Source of the DNA: an uncultured Caulobacteraceae bacterium
GTDB lineage: Bacteria > Pseudomonadota > Alphaproteobacteria > Caulobacterales > Caulobacteraceae
Assembly: GCA_937138625.1 (NCBI GenBank)
Contig: CAKZPF010000004.1
Span: 62,001-126,000 of the forward strand
DNA length: 64,000 bases
Direction: 5' to 3'
Shown piece after piece: positions 1-8,034 of the stretch. How positions within the stretch are numbered: the first letter of the stretch is position 1; each line of letters opens with the position of its first letter. The position numbers and the translations under genes are program-made. Under the pieces are notes generated by a model that saw nothing but the letters and a program-made list of their open reading frames with translations, was not told where the DNA came from and ran no database searches.

Positions 1-1476
1 CGACAGCGTCATGCCCTTGGGCCGCAACAAGGCGACCTCCTCGTCCATCACTTCGACGGTCAAATCCTCGACCTTGGGGCTGACAACCAAGCCATGCGCA
101 GTCTCAAGCAATTCGGCATCCACCAGAACGCGTTCTTGCACCATGCCGCGGGCGGGCCCCTTGGCCAACACCACGGCCAATTGATCTTGCACCACGGGGT
201 CAGGCACCCAGACCATTTGGGTGGCCTCGGGCCATGCCATCACCACGGACGCGCCCATGCCCTCTTGGTTGCGGCGCAGCATTTCCAAAGGTTCTGCCGT
301 GTCTTGCCGATTGGTGCCAAAGCGCAGCGACCAACTGGCCTCATCGGCCGCCACCGACAACAAAATCGATTTGTGCACCTTGGCGCGAAAGCCTGTAAAG
401 CTCGGCCCCTTAAACGTATCAATCTCTTTAATATAACGCTTGGCCGTTTGCAGCTCGGCAAGGTCCAGCTTGGCCGGCGTGTCAAATAGAACCCAGATGT
501 GATCCCCCCGCCGAAAAGCCGCCATGCCCACGGGCGCAGGCCAATTGAATTTCACTGTTGCGGACTCAAGGTCAGAAAAGACCTTCCCGGTGATGGGATC
601 AACCGGTGCTTGGGTCAGGCGGCGCGTGGCGATGGTGGCAGGATCCGCGTCGAGTGTATCGGTCTTGGCGACGGCGTCCGCCGTCTCAGCCTTGGCGGTT
701 TCTGATGATGTTGTGGTGTCCGGCTTAGGCGCCTGGGCCACTTCGGGCTTTGGGGGGGTGGCATCGAACACCACCTTGCCCTCACTCTTCCAATGTCGCC
801 ACCCTGCATTCGGGGCCAAGGTGATGGCCACACGCAACTGACCGTTCACCGAACGCGCGGTGACGGTTTTGATGTTTTTTGGGGGCTGTGCACGTATGGC
901 CGCCAAATTGGGCTTGGCATTGGCCTTAAAAGTCAAGGTCACCACGTCGCCATCCTTGGCGGTGGTATAGGCCACCGGGCGATCCCAGTGAAAAGCCAGG
1001 CGGCCAAAATCCCGCCCCGTGCTGCCCCGCACCGTCAATCGGGGGGCTTGCATGTCTACATCGTCAAATTTTTTAGCCGTACCCACAGCAGGCAAGGGAT
1101 CTTGGCCGGGTTTCAACAGGTCCACCGCGACCCGGCCAAGGGATTGCGATGTTTTCACTTGATAATCATCGCGCAAGGCCACCCGCAAGGTCCGCTGGTC
1201 ATCGTCAAGGCGCGCCATGGCAAAGGCCGCGGATTGTGCGGCCAAGCCAGTGACATCCGAAGACATCGGTTCATCAAAACGAACGATCAGGACCTGGTTT
1301 TTCACCTCGGCAGAAAAGCCGACAGGCTTGGTGCGATCCCGCCCCCAATCGGAAACCAGGCGGGTCACGCCATCAATGGATTGAACAGAAAAACGCACAT
1401 CCTGAACCGGGCCCGCTGCCATCAAGACAGCGGCCATCATCATCCAGACAACAGATCGGATGCCACGCATCATCAT
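1..1476 (-). CDS. Large exported protein of the flagellar neighbourhood, N-terminal 492 residues only
   Basis: The frame is open from an ATG triplet run at 1468-1476 to the left edge without a stop, so the C-terminus lies outside the window. Residues 1-22 form a signal-peptide-like segment (Arg at 4 and 7, then a Met/Ala/Val/Leu-rich stretch). Residues 25-240 look like beta-rich domains with alternating hydrophobic strands. Residues 240-280 are a Pro/Thr/Glu/Ala-rich linker, and a second globular part begins near 285. I do not recognise a catalytic motif. It lies just downstream of fliL-fliM-DUF6468-motE on the same strand, so a motility-linked envelope role is a guess from context. The first ATG has GGTGA only four bases upstream, so one of the next two ATGs may be the true start. 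Confidence 0.6.
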   Translation of the reverse strand, partial: MMMRGIRSVVWMMMAAVLMAAGPVQDVRFSVQSIDGVTRLVSDWGRDRTKPVGFSAEVKNQVLIVRFDEPMSSDVTGLAAQSAAFAMARLDDDQRTLRVALRDDYQVKTSQSLGRVAVDLLKPGQDPLPAVGTAKKFDDVDMQAPRLTVRGSTGRDFGRLAFHWDRPVAYTTAKDGDVVTLTFKANAKPNLAAIRAQPPKNIKTVTARSVNGQLRVAITLAPNAGWRHWKSEGKVVFDATPPKPEVAQAPKPDTTTSSETAKAETADAVAKTDTLDADPATIATRRLTQAPVDPITGKVFSDLESATVKFNWPAPVGMAAFRRGDHIWVLFDTPAKLDLAELQTAKRYIKEIDTFKGPSFTGFRAKVHKSILLSVAADEASWSLRFGTNRQDTAEPLEMLRRNQEGMGASVVMAWPEATQMVWVPDPVVQDQLAVVLAKGPARGMVQERVLVDAELLETAHGLVVSPKVEDLTVEVMDEEVALLRPKGMTLS

Positions 1477-1534
1477 TGGGGTCACCAGTTTCCCATATTA
1501 GACTGAACTATAAGGGATAGCGGTTAAGGGGCTG

Positions 1535-2308
1535 TTAGCTGCCCAAGCGGGTCTGAAGCTCGTCACGGCTGATGCTCGGGGGTTTGGACGCCAACAAAGT
1601 GGTCAGGCGGCGGGCCTCTTCTGGGTTCATATTGGCCAGCATCGCGGCCACCGCCTGGGGCTTCATGCCCGCAACCACTTGCACGGCCAGGTTTTCTTCA
1701 AGCTTTTCAAAAATCCGTGCCGAATCCTTGGGTTTCATTTTTTCATAAATGCCCACAAGCCTGTCGATTTGTTCCTGCTTTTTCTCGTCGGCCAAGTTCA
1801 GCATGATTTCAATTTCCGATTGCAAGGCTTCAAGCTCGCGCACACGGTCATCAATTTTACCCTCAGCGGCTGCCAACAATTTTTCTCGGGTGTCCAGCTC
1901 TTCTTCTCGTTGCTCAAGCTCAGCACGGCGACCGGACAAACTTTGCAGGACCCGGACCTCGGATTGCGACAAGCCGGACGCTTCGGCAATGGCCGCCGAG
2001 GCATCACAAGCCGCGCGTTCAATTTCCTGAGGTTCCTCTTTCGCCTTTTCCGTGGGCTTCAGATCGGGAATGTCATCAGCAGTGGCAGACTTGCCCTTCT
2101 GATCGGTGTCCTCTTCCCCCTCGGCCTTTTTATCCGGCTTTTTAAACCCTTGCTTTTTCGCCAACTCCTGAAGCTCAGGATCGACCTCTTCAGCTACAGC
2201 CTCGGGCGAGGTGTCCGCAATCAGACCCACGACCTGCAAAGCCTTAAACGCCAAAAGCCCCCCCAGCAGGATGGGCAACAAAGCAAATAAGCGTAGGGAC
2301 GTTTTCAT
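1535..2308 (-). CDS. motE: MotE-like flagellar motor chaperone (MgtE N-like domain)
   Basis: A 257-residue protein. An N-terminal hydrophobic segment (about residues 5-30) reads as a signal anchor. An acidic/Lys linker (about 40-90) and a long Glu/Arg/Leu coiled coil (about 110-190) follow. The C-terminal domain (about 190-250) has the pattern YEKMKPKDSARIFEKL and MLANMNPEEARRLT, typical of the MgtE intracellular-like domain of MotE proteins. MotE is a periplasmic helper for motor assembly in alphaproteobacteria. It sits 18 bases after the DUF6468 gene in the fliL-fliM series. Family assignment is good; the specific role in this organism is inferred. Confidence 0.7.
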   Translation of the reverse strand: MKTSLRLFALLPILLGGLLAFKALQVVGLIADTSPEAVAEEVDPELQELAKKQGFKKPDKKAEGEEDTDQKGKSATADDIPDLKPTEKAKEEPQEIERAACDASAAIAEASGLSQSEVRVLQSLSGRRAELEQREEELDTREKLLAAAEGKIDDRVRELEALQSEIEIMLNLADEKKQEQIDRLVGIYEKMKPKDSARIFEKLEENLAVQVVAGMKPQAVAAMLANMNPEEARRLTTLLASKPPSISRDELQTRLGS

Positions 2309-2326
2309 AGGGTCTTCTGTGGCTCC

Positions 2327-2854
2327 CTATCGTACGTGACGCAAACGATCAAGGCGGCTGTCCGACGCACTGACATCTTCAAACAAATCATCGCTATCCC
2401 GGCCAGCCAGTGGTCGTGTCGAACGTGTAGTCCTATTGGACAATATGGGATCGGTGTGGCCGCTGTAACTTGCGCTGGGCTCGGCAGCGCTGGGCGCGGT
2501 CACATAGGCACTTGCGGCTGCAGGCGCTGTGGGCCGCTGAACAGCGGTTTGGCTCAAGCGGTCCGCTCGACTTTCCCCAAGTTCAGTCAACAGGCGCAGT
2601 TCTTCACTCAGCGCATTGGCCTTTTGAATGCGGTGATCGAGGTCCCGGCCCGCATCTAGCGAGGTTTGCTGTAAAGTATGAATACTGCCCTCAGCCCGCT
2701 CGGCGGCCTGATTGAACTCCGAAACGATTTTCGCCAGTTCCGCCTGACGGTCGCGCAGAACCTTCAGCTTTTTGTCCAGACGAATGGAATAGATCAAGGC
2801 CGCGATTAACAATACGGCCAATCCGACCTCGAGGGCGATCACAGTTGGGCTCAT
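2327..2854 (-). CDS. DUF6468 single-pass membrane coiled-coil protein
   Basis: A 175-residue protein with one N-terminal membrane segment (about residues 5-25). A coiled coil follows (about 28-100) that contains the SEFNQAAERAEGSIHTLQ pattern seen in the DUF6468 proteins next to fliM in alphaproteobacteria. The tail is low-complexity Ala/Ser/Pro/Arg. Its ATG overlaps the fliM stop by four bases (ATGA), so it is translationally coupled to fliM. The function is not known; position suggests a role near the switch or stator. Confidence 0.65.
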   Translation of the reverse strand: MSPTVIALEVGLAVLLIAALIYSIRLDKKLKVLRDRQAELAKIVSEFNQAAERAEGSIHTLQQTSLDAGRDLDHRIQKANALSEELRLLTELGESRADRLSQTAVQRPTAPAAASAYVTAPSAAEPSASYSGHTDPILSNRTTRSTRPLAGRDSDDLFEDVSASDSRLDRLRHVR

Positions 2855-3990
2855 GATTGGAACCTCATCAGGGCTTGTTTGGCCGAAGACGCCAGGGGGG
2901 CCTCCATACGAACCGCCACATGGTGCTTGATTCGGCCCATGCGCGCGCGTGTCAACTTTACGTCACCAGCCCGAATTTCCACCAAACTGTCAGGGCCCGC
3001 GTTCAACAGCAGGGTATCGCCCACTTTCAGCTCCAAAGCTTGTTTCAAGGGCACGACCATTTCATCCAATATGGCCCGCACATCCATACGTGTGGACCAC
3101 AGCTCGGTGGCCAAGTGGCCTTCCCAGATGTTATCGCGGCCAAACTTTTCCCCCATGAACTGCTGCAGCAGCATTTTCCGAATCGGCTCGAGGGTCGCAT
3201 AAGGCAACAGCAATTCAATGCGACCGCCGCGATCCTCCATATCCACGCGCAGCTTGACCAAAATGGCGGCATTGGCCGGACGGGCAATGGCGGCGAAACG
3301 CGGGTTGGTTTCCACGCGATCAAGCTCGAAATTCACAGGCGTCAGAGGCTCAAAAGCCGCTGTCATATCTTCCAGCACCACTTCGATCATCCGCTGCACC
3401 AAAACACGCTCGATCGTCGTGTACGGACGCCCCTCAATGCGCATGGCGGTGGTGCCACGGCGCCCCCCCAACAACACGTCAACGATGGAGTAAATTAGGT
3501 TGCTGTCCACCGTCATCAGCCCATAGTTATCAAGCTCTTCAGCCCGGGTGACGGCCAAGATTGCCGGCAGAGGAATTGAATTCAAATAATCGCCAAATCG
3601 CAAAGAGGTGATGCTGTCGAGCGAGACTTCGACGTTGTCCGAAGTAAAATTCCGCAAAGACGTCGTCATCAACCGCACCAGACGGTCAAAGACGATCTCG
3701 AGCATCGGCAAGCGTTCGTACGATACCAGCGCCGAGTTGATGATGGCCCGAATGCCGTTTTTGTCGCCGTCTTCGTCTTCGTTGAAATCAAAGCCCAAAA
3801 GGCTGTCGATTTCTTCCTGGTTCAGAATGCGCTCGTTGCCCATGCTGGGCGCAGCCATCATTTCGGCGTCGCCGCCTTCTTCGGTTTCCGCCTCCCAGGC
3901 GGCCATCATTTCTTCTTGGTTATCGCCGCCACCATCAGTTTCCGCTTCCCAGGCGGCCATCATGGCTTCCTGATCAACATCTTCTGACAC
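2851..3990 (-). CDS. fliM: Flagellar motor switch protein FliM
   Basis: FliM forms the middle of the C-ring and binds phospho-CheY, FliG and FliN. The EIDSLLGFD segment at residues 60-68 is the N-terminal FliM motif. A CheC-like middle domain (about 90-280) and a C-terminal SpoA domain (about 300-370) follow. The start is GTG with a near-perfect AAAGGAGGT ribosome site eight bases upstream. At 379 residues it is longer than the usual 320-340. The extra length is an N-terminal extension holding two copies of MMAAWEAET (residues 10-18 and 28-36) and a third partial copy. fliL is upstream and DUF6468 downstream. Confidence 0.95.
   Translation of the reverse strand: MSEDVDQEAMMAAWEAETDGGGDNQEEMMAAWEAETEEGGDAEMMAAPSMGNERILNQEEIDSLLGFDFNEDEDGDKNGIRAIINSALVSYERLPMLEIVFDRLVRLMTTSLRNFTSDNVEVSLDSITSLRFGDYLNSIPLPAILAVTRAEELDNYGLMTVDSNLIYSIVDVLLGGRRGTTAMRIEGRPYTTIERVLVQRMIEVVLEDMTAAFEPLTPVNFELDRVETNPRFAAIARPANAAILVKLRVDMEDRGGRIELLLPYATLEPIRKMLLQQFMGEKFGRDNIWEGHLATELWSTRMDVRAILDEMVVPLKQALELKVGDTLLLNAGPDSLVEIRAGDVKLTRARMGRIKHHVAVRMEAPLASSAKQALMRFQS
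3865..3975 (-). repeat. Tandem MMAAWEAET repeat in the FliM N-terminus
   Basis: Two near-identical 13-15 residue units (FliM residues 8-21 and 27-40) and a degenerate third unit (DAEMMAAP) lie ahead of the EIDSLL motif. The DNA repeats are nearly identical, which points to recent duplication or selection on the peptide. Each unit is an acidic amphipathic helix candidate with a central Trp. Confidence 0.8.
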
Positions 3991-4023
3991 GGGGACCTCC
4001 TTTGGCTGTGGTAAGTGGGGTGC

Positions 4024-4656
4024 TTATTGCACCAGCATTTCTTCGATCAAAACGGCGTTGACCTTGCCCTCGTCCTCAAGGGCCAAGTTCACGCGCCGCA
4101 GCAACTCCATGCGCAAGCGCAACGAGCCTTCTGAACCGGCCAAATCATCGGTACGCAGCTCGCGCAGGAAGCTCATGAACAAGTCCGAAACACGGGGCAA
4201 AATGGGCTCGAGGGCATAGGCCACGTCTTCGTTTGGGGCCTCGAGCGTCAATTTCAATTTCAAAAATGTCGGGCGACCATCGTTGGACTGAATGTTAACC
4301 AGAATATCCGGCATGGTGACGAACATAATGCCATCCGGCCCCTCTTTCATCACCAGGGCGCCGGGCTCACCATCTTTGCCCTTATCCTTATCCTTGTCCT
4401 TCTTCTTTTTCTCTTTTTCTTTCTTGTCCTTCTTGTCTTTGTCTGCATCTTCACCCTCAGCACCTTCGGCATTAGGCGACGGCTTTAACAAGAAAAAGGC
4501 CGCGGCCCCGCCGCCGATGATCAACACCAGCACGGGCACACCCACGAACAGGATTAGCTTTTTCAGGCCAAGCTTTTTCTTGCCCTCGCCTTCACCGTCT
4601 TCGCCTTCGGCATCTTCGTCGCGGTCTTCGTCGGTTTTGGTATCTTCGTCTGCCAT
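4024..4656 (-). CDS. fliL: Flagellar basal body-associated protein FliL
   Basis: FliL is a single-pass inner-membrane protein around the stator. The first 28 residues are strongly acidic. A membrane helix spans about residues 33-57. A very charged Lys/Asp linker covers about 65-100 and makes a homopyrimidine-rich stretch near 4380-4442. The FliL periplasmic domain occupies about 105-210, with the conserved LVNIQSNDGRPTFLKLKLTLE region. I chose the ATG at 4656; a GTG sits just before it. It heads the minus-strand fliL-fliM-DUF6468-motE group and diverges from flgF. Confidence 0.9.
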   Translation of the reverse strand: MADEDTKTDEDRDEDAEGEDGEGEGKKKLGLKKLILFVGVPVLVLIIGGGAAAFFLLKPSPNAEGAEGEDADKDKKDKKEKEKKKKDKDKDKGKDGEPGALVMKEGPDGIMFVTMPDILVNIQSNDGRPTFLKLKLTLEAPNEDVAYALEPILPRVSDLFMSFLRELRTDDLAGSEGSLRLRMELLRRVNLALEDEGKVNAVLIEEMLVQ

Positions 4657-4731
4657 CACTCATATACTCGTCTGCTGATGGGCACATTGTTACAGCGAAC
4701 CGTTAACGAACAGTTTTAACGTTTTCGAAAC

Positions 4732-4746
4732 CGGCAAATCGTGCCG
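4732..4746. promoter_or_regulatory. ftr-like palindrome 1 between fliL and flgF
   Basis: CGGCAAATCGTGCCG is a perfect CGGCA-N5-TGCCG inverted repeat. It ends 73 bp before the flgF sigma54 element. Its form resembles the ftr elements bound by the sigma54 activator FlbD in Caulobacter. Binding here is inferred. Confidence 0.55.
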
Positions 4747-4751
4747 AGACC

Positions 4752-4766
4752 CGGATAAGTTTGCCG
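4752..4766. promoter_or_regulatory. ftr-like palindrome 2 between fliL and flgF
   Basis: CGGATAAGTTTGCCG is an imperfect copy of the neighbouring box. Its centre is 20 bp away, about two helical turns, which suits cooperative binding on one DNA face. It may also affect the divergent fliL promoter. Confidence 0.45.
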
Positions 4767-4819
4767 GGATTTTTACACCCACCGCCAGACAACTCCATTG
4801 ATTTTTAATAGGTATTTCT

Positions 4820-4834
4820 TGGCCCGGGCTTTGC
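4820..4834 (+). promoter_or_regulatory. sigma54 (-24/-12) promoter of flgF
   Basis: TGGCCCGGGCTTTGC keeps the GG and GC dinucleotides of the sigma54 consensus at the right spacing. The predicted transcript start (about 4846) falls only a few bases before the flgF ATG at 4850, so the message would be almost leaderless. Confidence 0.65.
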
Positions 4835-4849
4835 GATATCACTCGCACC

Positions 4850-5581
4850 ATGGATAATATTATGTACATCAACCTGACCACCCAGACGACGCTGCGGCGT
4901 GCGATGGATGTGGTGGCCAACAATGTAGCCAATATGAACACCATCGGCTTCAAGGCCGAACAGGTGATGATGGAGCCTGAAACCATGGCCCCGGCGTCGA
5001 TGCGTGTGGGGCCAGAACCCATTAAGTTTGTGACCGACTGGGGCCAGTGGCGCGACATGACCGAAGGCGCCATCGAGCAAACCAGCAACCCATTGGATTT
5101 CGCCATTGGCGGCGAAGGTTTTTTCGAGATCGATACCCCCAATGGCCCCCGATACACACGGGCAGGCAATTTCACACTGGATGATGCCGGACAATTGGTC
5201 ACCCAAGATGGCCACCCGGTCATTGGCGATGGCGGAGCCATTACCCTGCTGCCCGATGGCGGCCGCCCCACCGTCAGCAAAGACGGCACCATTTCCCAAA
5301 ACGGCGAGCCCGTAGGCCGTCTGACCGCGGTCAGCTTTGCGAACAATAAAGCCCTTGAGAAAGTGGGCAACAACATGTTCGCCAGCGAAGAGCCGCCCCA
5401 AGCCGCACCCGCCGCCAGCATCAATCAGGGCATGTTGGAGCGATCCAACGTCAACGGCATTTTGGAAATGACCCGCCTGATGGAGATTCAAAAAGCTTAC
5501 AAACGCGCCTCGGACACGATTGGTTCGATGGATGACATGGCCAAGCGCACCATTCAGCGCTTCGGTCGCAACGCACAATAA
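4850..5581 (+). CDS. flgF: Flagellar basal-body rod protein FlgF
   Basis: FlgF is a proximal rod subunit exported by the flagellar type III system. The 243-residue length fits. The N-terminal rod signature (LRRAMDVVANNVANMNTIGFKAE) is followed by the FlgE/F/G-like core and the C-terminal helix (LMEIQKAYKRASDTI). The start at 4850 matches the usual family N-terminus (MENxxY-type); ATG 4862 is an alternative. No clear ribosome site precedes 4850. It is the first gene of flgF-flgG-flgA-flgH under the sigma54 element at 4820. Confidence 0.93.
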   Translation: MDNIMYINLTTQTTLRRAMDVVANNVANMNTIGFKAEQVMMEPETMAPASMRVGPEPIKFVTDWGQWRDMTEGAIEQTSNPLDFAIGGEGFFEIDTPNGPRYTRAGNFTLDDAGQLVTQDGHPVIGDGGAITLLPDGGRPTVSKDGTISQNGEPVGRLTAVSFANNKALEKVGNNMFASEEPPQAAPAASINQGMLERSNVNGILEMTRLMEIQKAYKRASDTIGSMDDMAKRTIQRFGRNAQ

Positions 5582-5595
5582 GGACGGAGTAGACA

Positions 5596-6384
5596 ATGCG
5601 CGCCTTAGCCACAGCCGCCACCGGGATGTACGCTCAGCAATTGAACCTTGAGGTCATCTCGAACAACATCGCCAACATGAACACGGTGGGCTTCAAACGC
5701 CAACGGGCCGAGTTCCAGGATCTGTTGTATCAAAACCATGCCCGCATGGGCGCCGATGCCGGTAATGGCTTGGTTGTGCCCTCGGGCATCCAGATCGGGG
5801 CGGGTGTGAAGGCAGGCTCGGTGCAGCGTGTAACCGAACAAGGCAATATGCAAAACACCGGCAATCCGCTGGATTTGGCCCTGAACCGTCAAAACGGGTA
5901 TTTTCAAGTGACCCTGCCCAGCGGCGAGACCGCCTATACCCGTGCCGGTAACTTTGACCGCGATCCCAGCGGGCAGTTGGTGACGGAAGATGGCTATGTT
6001 GTTCAACCGGGCATCACCATTCCGGAAAATGCCTTGTCCATTACGGTGACCAAGGAAGGCATCGTCCAGGTCACGATCGACGGGCAAACGGGCTCCACGA
6101 CGGTGGGGCAGCTGGAAGTCGCCATGTTCGCCAACCAGGCGGGCCTTGATCCCATTGGAGACAACCTGTTTTTGGAAAGCGGATCTTCAGGCGCGCCCAC
6201 CACAGGCACGCCAGGCTCCACGGGCTTCCCCACCTTGCTACAAGGGTTTTTGGAAAGCTCGAACGTGGATCCCGTGCGCGAGATTTCACGAATGATTTTT
6301 GCGCAAAGGGCCTATGAGATGGGCTCGAAAACCATTTCGACAGCCGATGACATGATGCAAACCGCATCCAACCTGAAACGATAG
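5596..6384 (+). CDS. flgG: Flagellar distal rod protein FlgG
   Basis: FlgG builds the distal rod. At 262 residues it has the family length. It has the MRALATAATGMYAQQLNLEV start, the rod motif SNNIANMNTVGFKRQRAEFQDLLYQ at about residues 21-45, and the C-terminal SRMIFAQRAYEMGSKTIST helix. A GGACGGAGT ribosome site precedes the ATG, 14 bases after flgF. Highly typical sequence. Confidence 0.96.
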   Translation: MRALATAATGMYAQQLNLEVISNNIANMNTVGFKRQRAEFQDLLYQNHARMGADAGNGLVVPSGIQIGAGVKAGSVQRVTEQGNMQNTGNPLDLALNRQNGYFQVTLPSGETAYTRAGNFDRDPSGQLVTEDGYVVQPGITIPENALSITVTKEGIVQVTIDGQTGSTTVGQLEVAMFANQAGLDPIGDNLFLESGSSGAPTTGTPGSTGFPTLLQGFLESSNVDPVREISRMIFAQRAYEMGSKTISTADDMMQTASNLKR

Positions 6385-6389
6385 GGCTG

Positions 6390-7163
6390 ATGATGCGTAG
6401 TCTTGTGACCCTGATGGTGATGCTGGCGGGCCTTTGGCTCGGGTCGGTGGCTTATGCCGCCGAGGGGGCAGAGGTCACCACTTTGGTCTTGAAGGCGCAG
6501 CCCATCTCGCAAGGCGAGCGTGTCACTCTGGGTGACCTGTTTGAAAATGCGGGCGACCAAGCCGGTGTAGAGGTCGTACGGATCAAGCGCGCGGGCGATC
6601 GCGTGGCCTTGGATGGTCAAGCCCTGAAAGCCTTTGTCAGCAAACAGGGCCTGTCATGGCCCAACACCGAAGGGCGCAATCGTGTGATGGTGACGCGGGC
6701 CTTTGTACGCGATTATGTCAGCCCCGCGGACGCCGAGCCCAAAGTGCGAGTCCCGACGTTGAATACAATTGTGCGCACCGGTGACATCATTCGCCAAGAC
6801 CAAATCACCTGGTCCGAGGTGCCCGAACGCCTGTTGCCCAATAACTATTTCGCCCTACCCGAAGAGCTGGTGGGGCTGGTGGCCCAACAAACCATTCGCC
6901 CCGGCGTGGTCATTGGTAAGGCCACGCTGAAACCAGAACCGTTGGTGCGCAAAGATGAACTGATCACCGTTGTCTATCAGGCACCGGGACTGGCCATCAG
7001 TTTGCGTTGTAAGGCCTTGGGTGATGGGCACAAAGATCAAGCGGTCCGCTGCGAGAACAGCACCTCGAAACGGGTGATTGATGCCCGCGTCATTGGCGAA
7101 AGCCTGGCGGTGATCGAGGCGGCAAACCCCGCCGTGCAAGTTGCCGATGTGCGGGGACAATAA
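6390..7163 (+). CDS. flgA: Flagellar P-ring assembly chaperone FlgA
   Basis: FlgA is a periplasmic chaperone for FlgI polymerisation into the P-ring. Residues 1-24 form a cleavable signal peptide ending at AYA. The rest contains a SAF-like domain and the C-terminal FlgA domain (VRTGDIIRQDQITW, then LVGLVAQQTIRPG). It begins six bases after the flgG stop, so it is in the same operon. A second ATG directly follows the first. Confidence 0.9.
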   Translation: MMRSLVTLMVMLAGLWLGSVAYAAEGAEVTTLVLKAQPISQGERVTLGDLFENAGDQAGVEVVRIKRAGDRVALDGQALKAFVSKQGLSWPNTEGRNRVMVTRAFVRDYVSPADAEPKVRVPTLNTIVRTGDIIRQDQITWSEVPERLLPNNYFALPEELVGLVAQQTIRPGVVIGKATLKPEPLVRKDELITVVYQAPGLAISLRCKALGDGHKDQAVRCENSTSKRVIDARVIGESLAVIEAANPAVQVADVRGQ

Positions 7164-7187
7164 CCCATAAACAATAAGGGATGTGGA

Positions 7188-7961
7188 GTGTCGAAAATGT
7201 CTAAGATGATGAAACCTGCAATCGTGATGATGTGCTTGGCCGTCATGATGGGCCTGACCTTGGCCGGCTGTGGCACCGTGCGTGAGTTGCGCCAAATTGG
7301 CCAACCCGAACCGATGGCCCCGATGACGTACCCCATGGTCTATCCCGCCCAAAGCCCACGACTGATGGCCATGGCCCAACCAAAAAATCCGGTGCAACCC
7401 AACACCAACTCGTTGTGGTTGACCGGAGCACGGGCTTTTTTCAATGACCAGCGCGCCCGCGAAATCGGGGATATCCTGACGGTAAACATCTCGATTGCGG
7501 ACACGGCGAAAGTGCAAAACAAAACCGAGACCAGTCGATCCGCCACCCGGGATGCGGCCATTGATGGCTTTCTGGGATTTGAAGGCAAGCTGGGCAACAT
7601 TCTGCCCAATGGTGTTGATGCCAGTGCCTTAGTGGATACCTCCAGCACCGCCGATACCTCGGGTGATGGCAGCATTGACCGCTCCGAGTCCATCGAAACC
7701 ACTGTGGCCGCCGTGGTCACGGATGTTTTGGTCAATGGCAATATGGTGATTGCCGGCCGCCAAGAGGTGCGCATCAACAACGAAGTGCGAGAACTGTTGG
7801 TCACCGGCATCGTCCGCCCTGAAGACATTTCAGCCGCCAATACCATCAAACACACGCAAATCGCTGAGGCCCGCATTTCCTATGGTGGGCGGGGTCAGAT
7901 TAGCCGCGTACAGCAACCACCCAAGGCCCACCAAGCTGGCGAGATTTTGCTGCCCTTCTAA
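7188..7961 (+). CDS. flgH: Flagellar L-ring lipoprotein FlgH
   Basis: FlgH forms the outer-membrane L-ring. The N-terminal hydrophobic segment ends in a lipobox (LAGC, around residues 25-28). The conserved core includes SLWLTGARAFFNDQRAREIGDILTVNISI and the C-terminal region with ISYGGRGQISRVQQP. The GTG at 7188 has an AAGGGATGTGGAG region upstream; ATG 7197 is also possible. It is the last gene of the flgFGAH operon and is followed by a strong terminator. Confidence 0.93.
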   Translation: MSKMSKMMKPAIVMMCLAVMMGLTLAGCGTVRELRQIGQPEPMAPMTYPMVYPAQSPRLMAMAQPKNPVQPNTNSLWLTGARAFFNDQRAREIGDILTVNISIADTAKVQNKTETSRSATRDAAIDGFLGFEGKLGNILPNGVDASALVDTSSTADTSGDGSIDRSESIETTVAAVVTDVLVNGNMVIAGRQEVRINNEVRELLVTGIVRPEDISAANTIKHTQIAEARISYGGRGQISRVQQPPKAHQAGEILLPF

Positions 7962-7983
7962 CCGGGTCCTACCGTTCGTAAAA

Positions 7984-8011
7984 AAACGCCCCAATCGAAA
8001 CTGGGGCGTTT
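7984..8011. terminator. Bidirectional terminator between flgH and dksA
   Basis: ACGCCCCA and TGGGGCGT pair around a short loop. There is an A run on the left and a T run on the right, so it can stop transcription from both convergent operons. Confidence 0.85.
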
Positions 8012-8034
8012 GTCTTTGATTTTTGGCAAACGCC

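Noticed and set aside
94-1506. Plus-strand open frames over the left end
   Set aside because: They are shadows of the minus-strand frame that stays open over 492 codons with a signal peptide and sensible protein composition; the plus-strand translations are His/Gly/Arg-rich and lack ribosome sites.
4693-4720. CtrA full site between fliL and flgF
   Set aside because: Two TTAA elements are present, but they are nine bases apart rather than seven.
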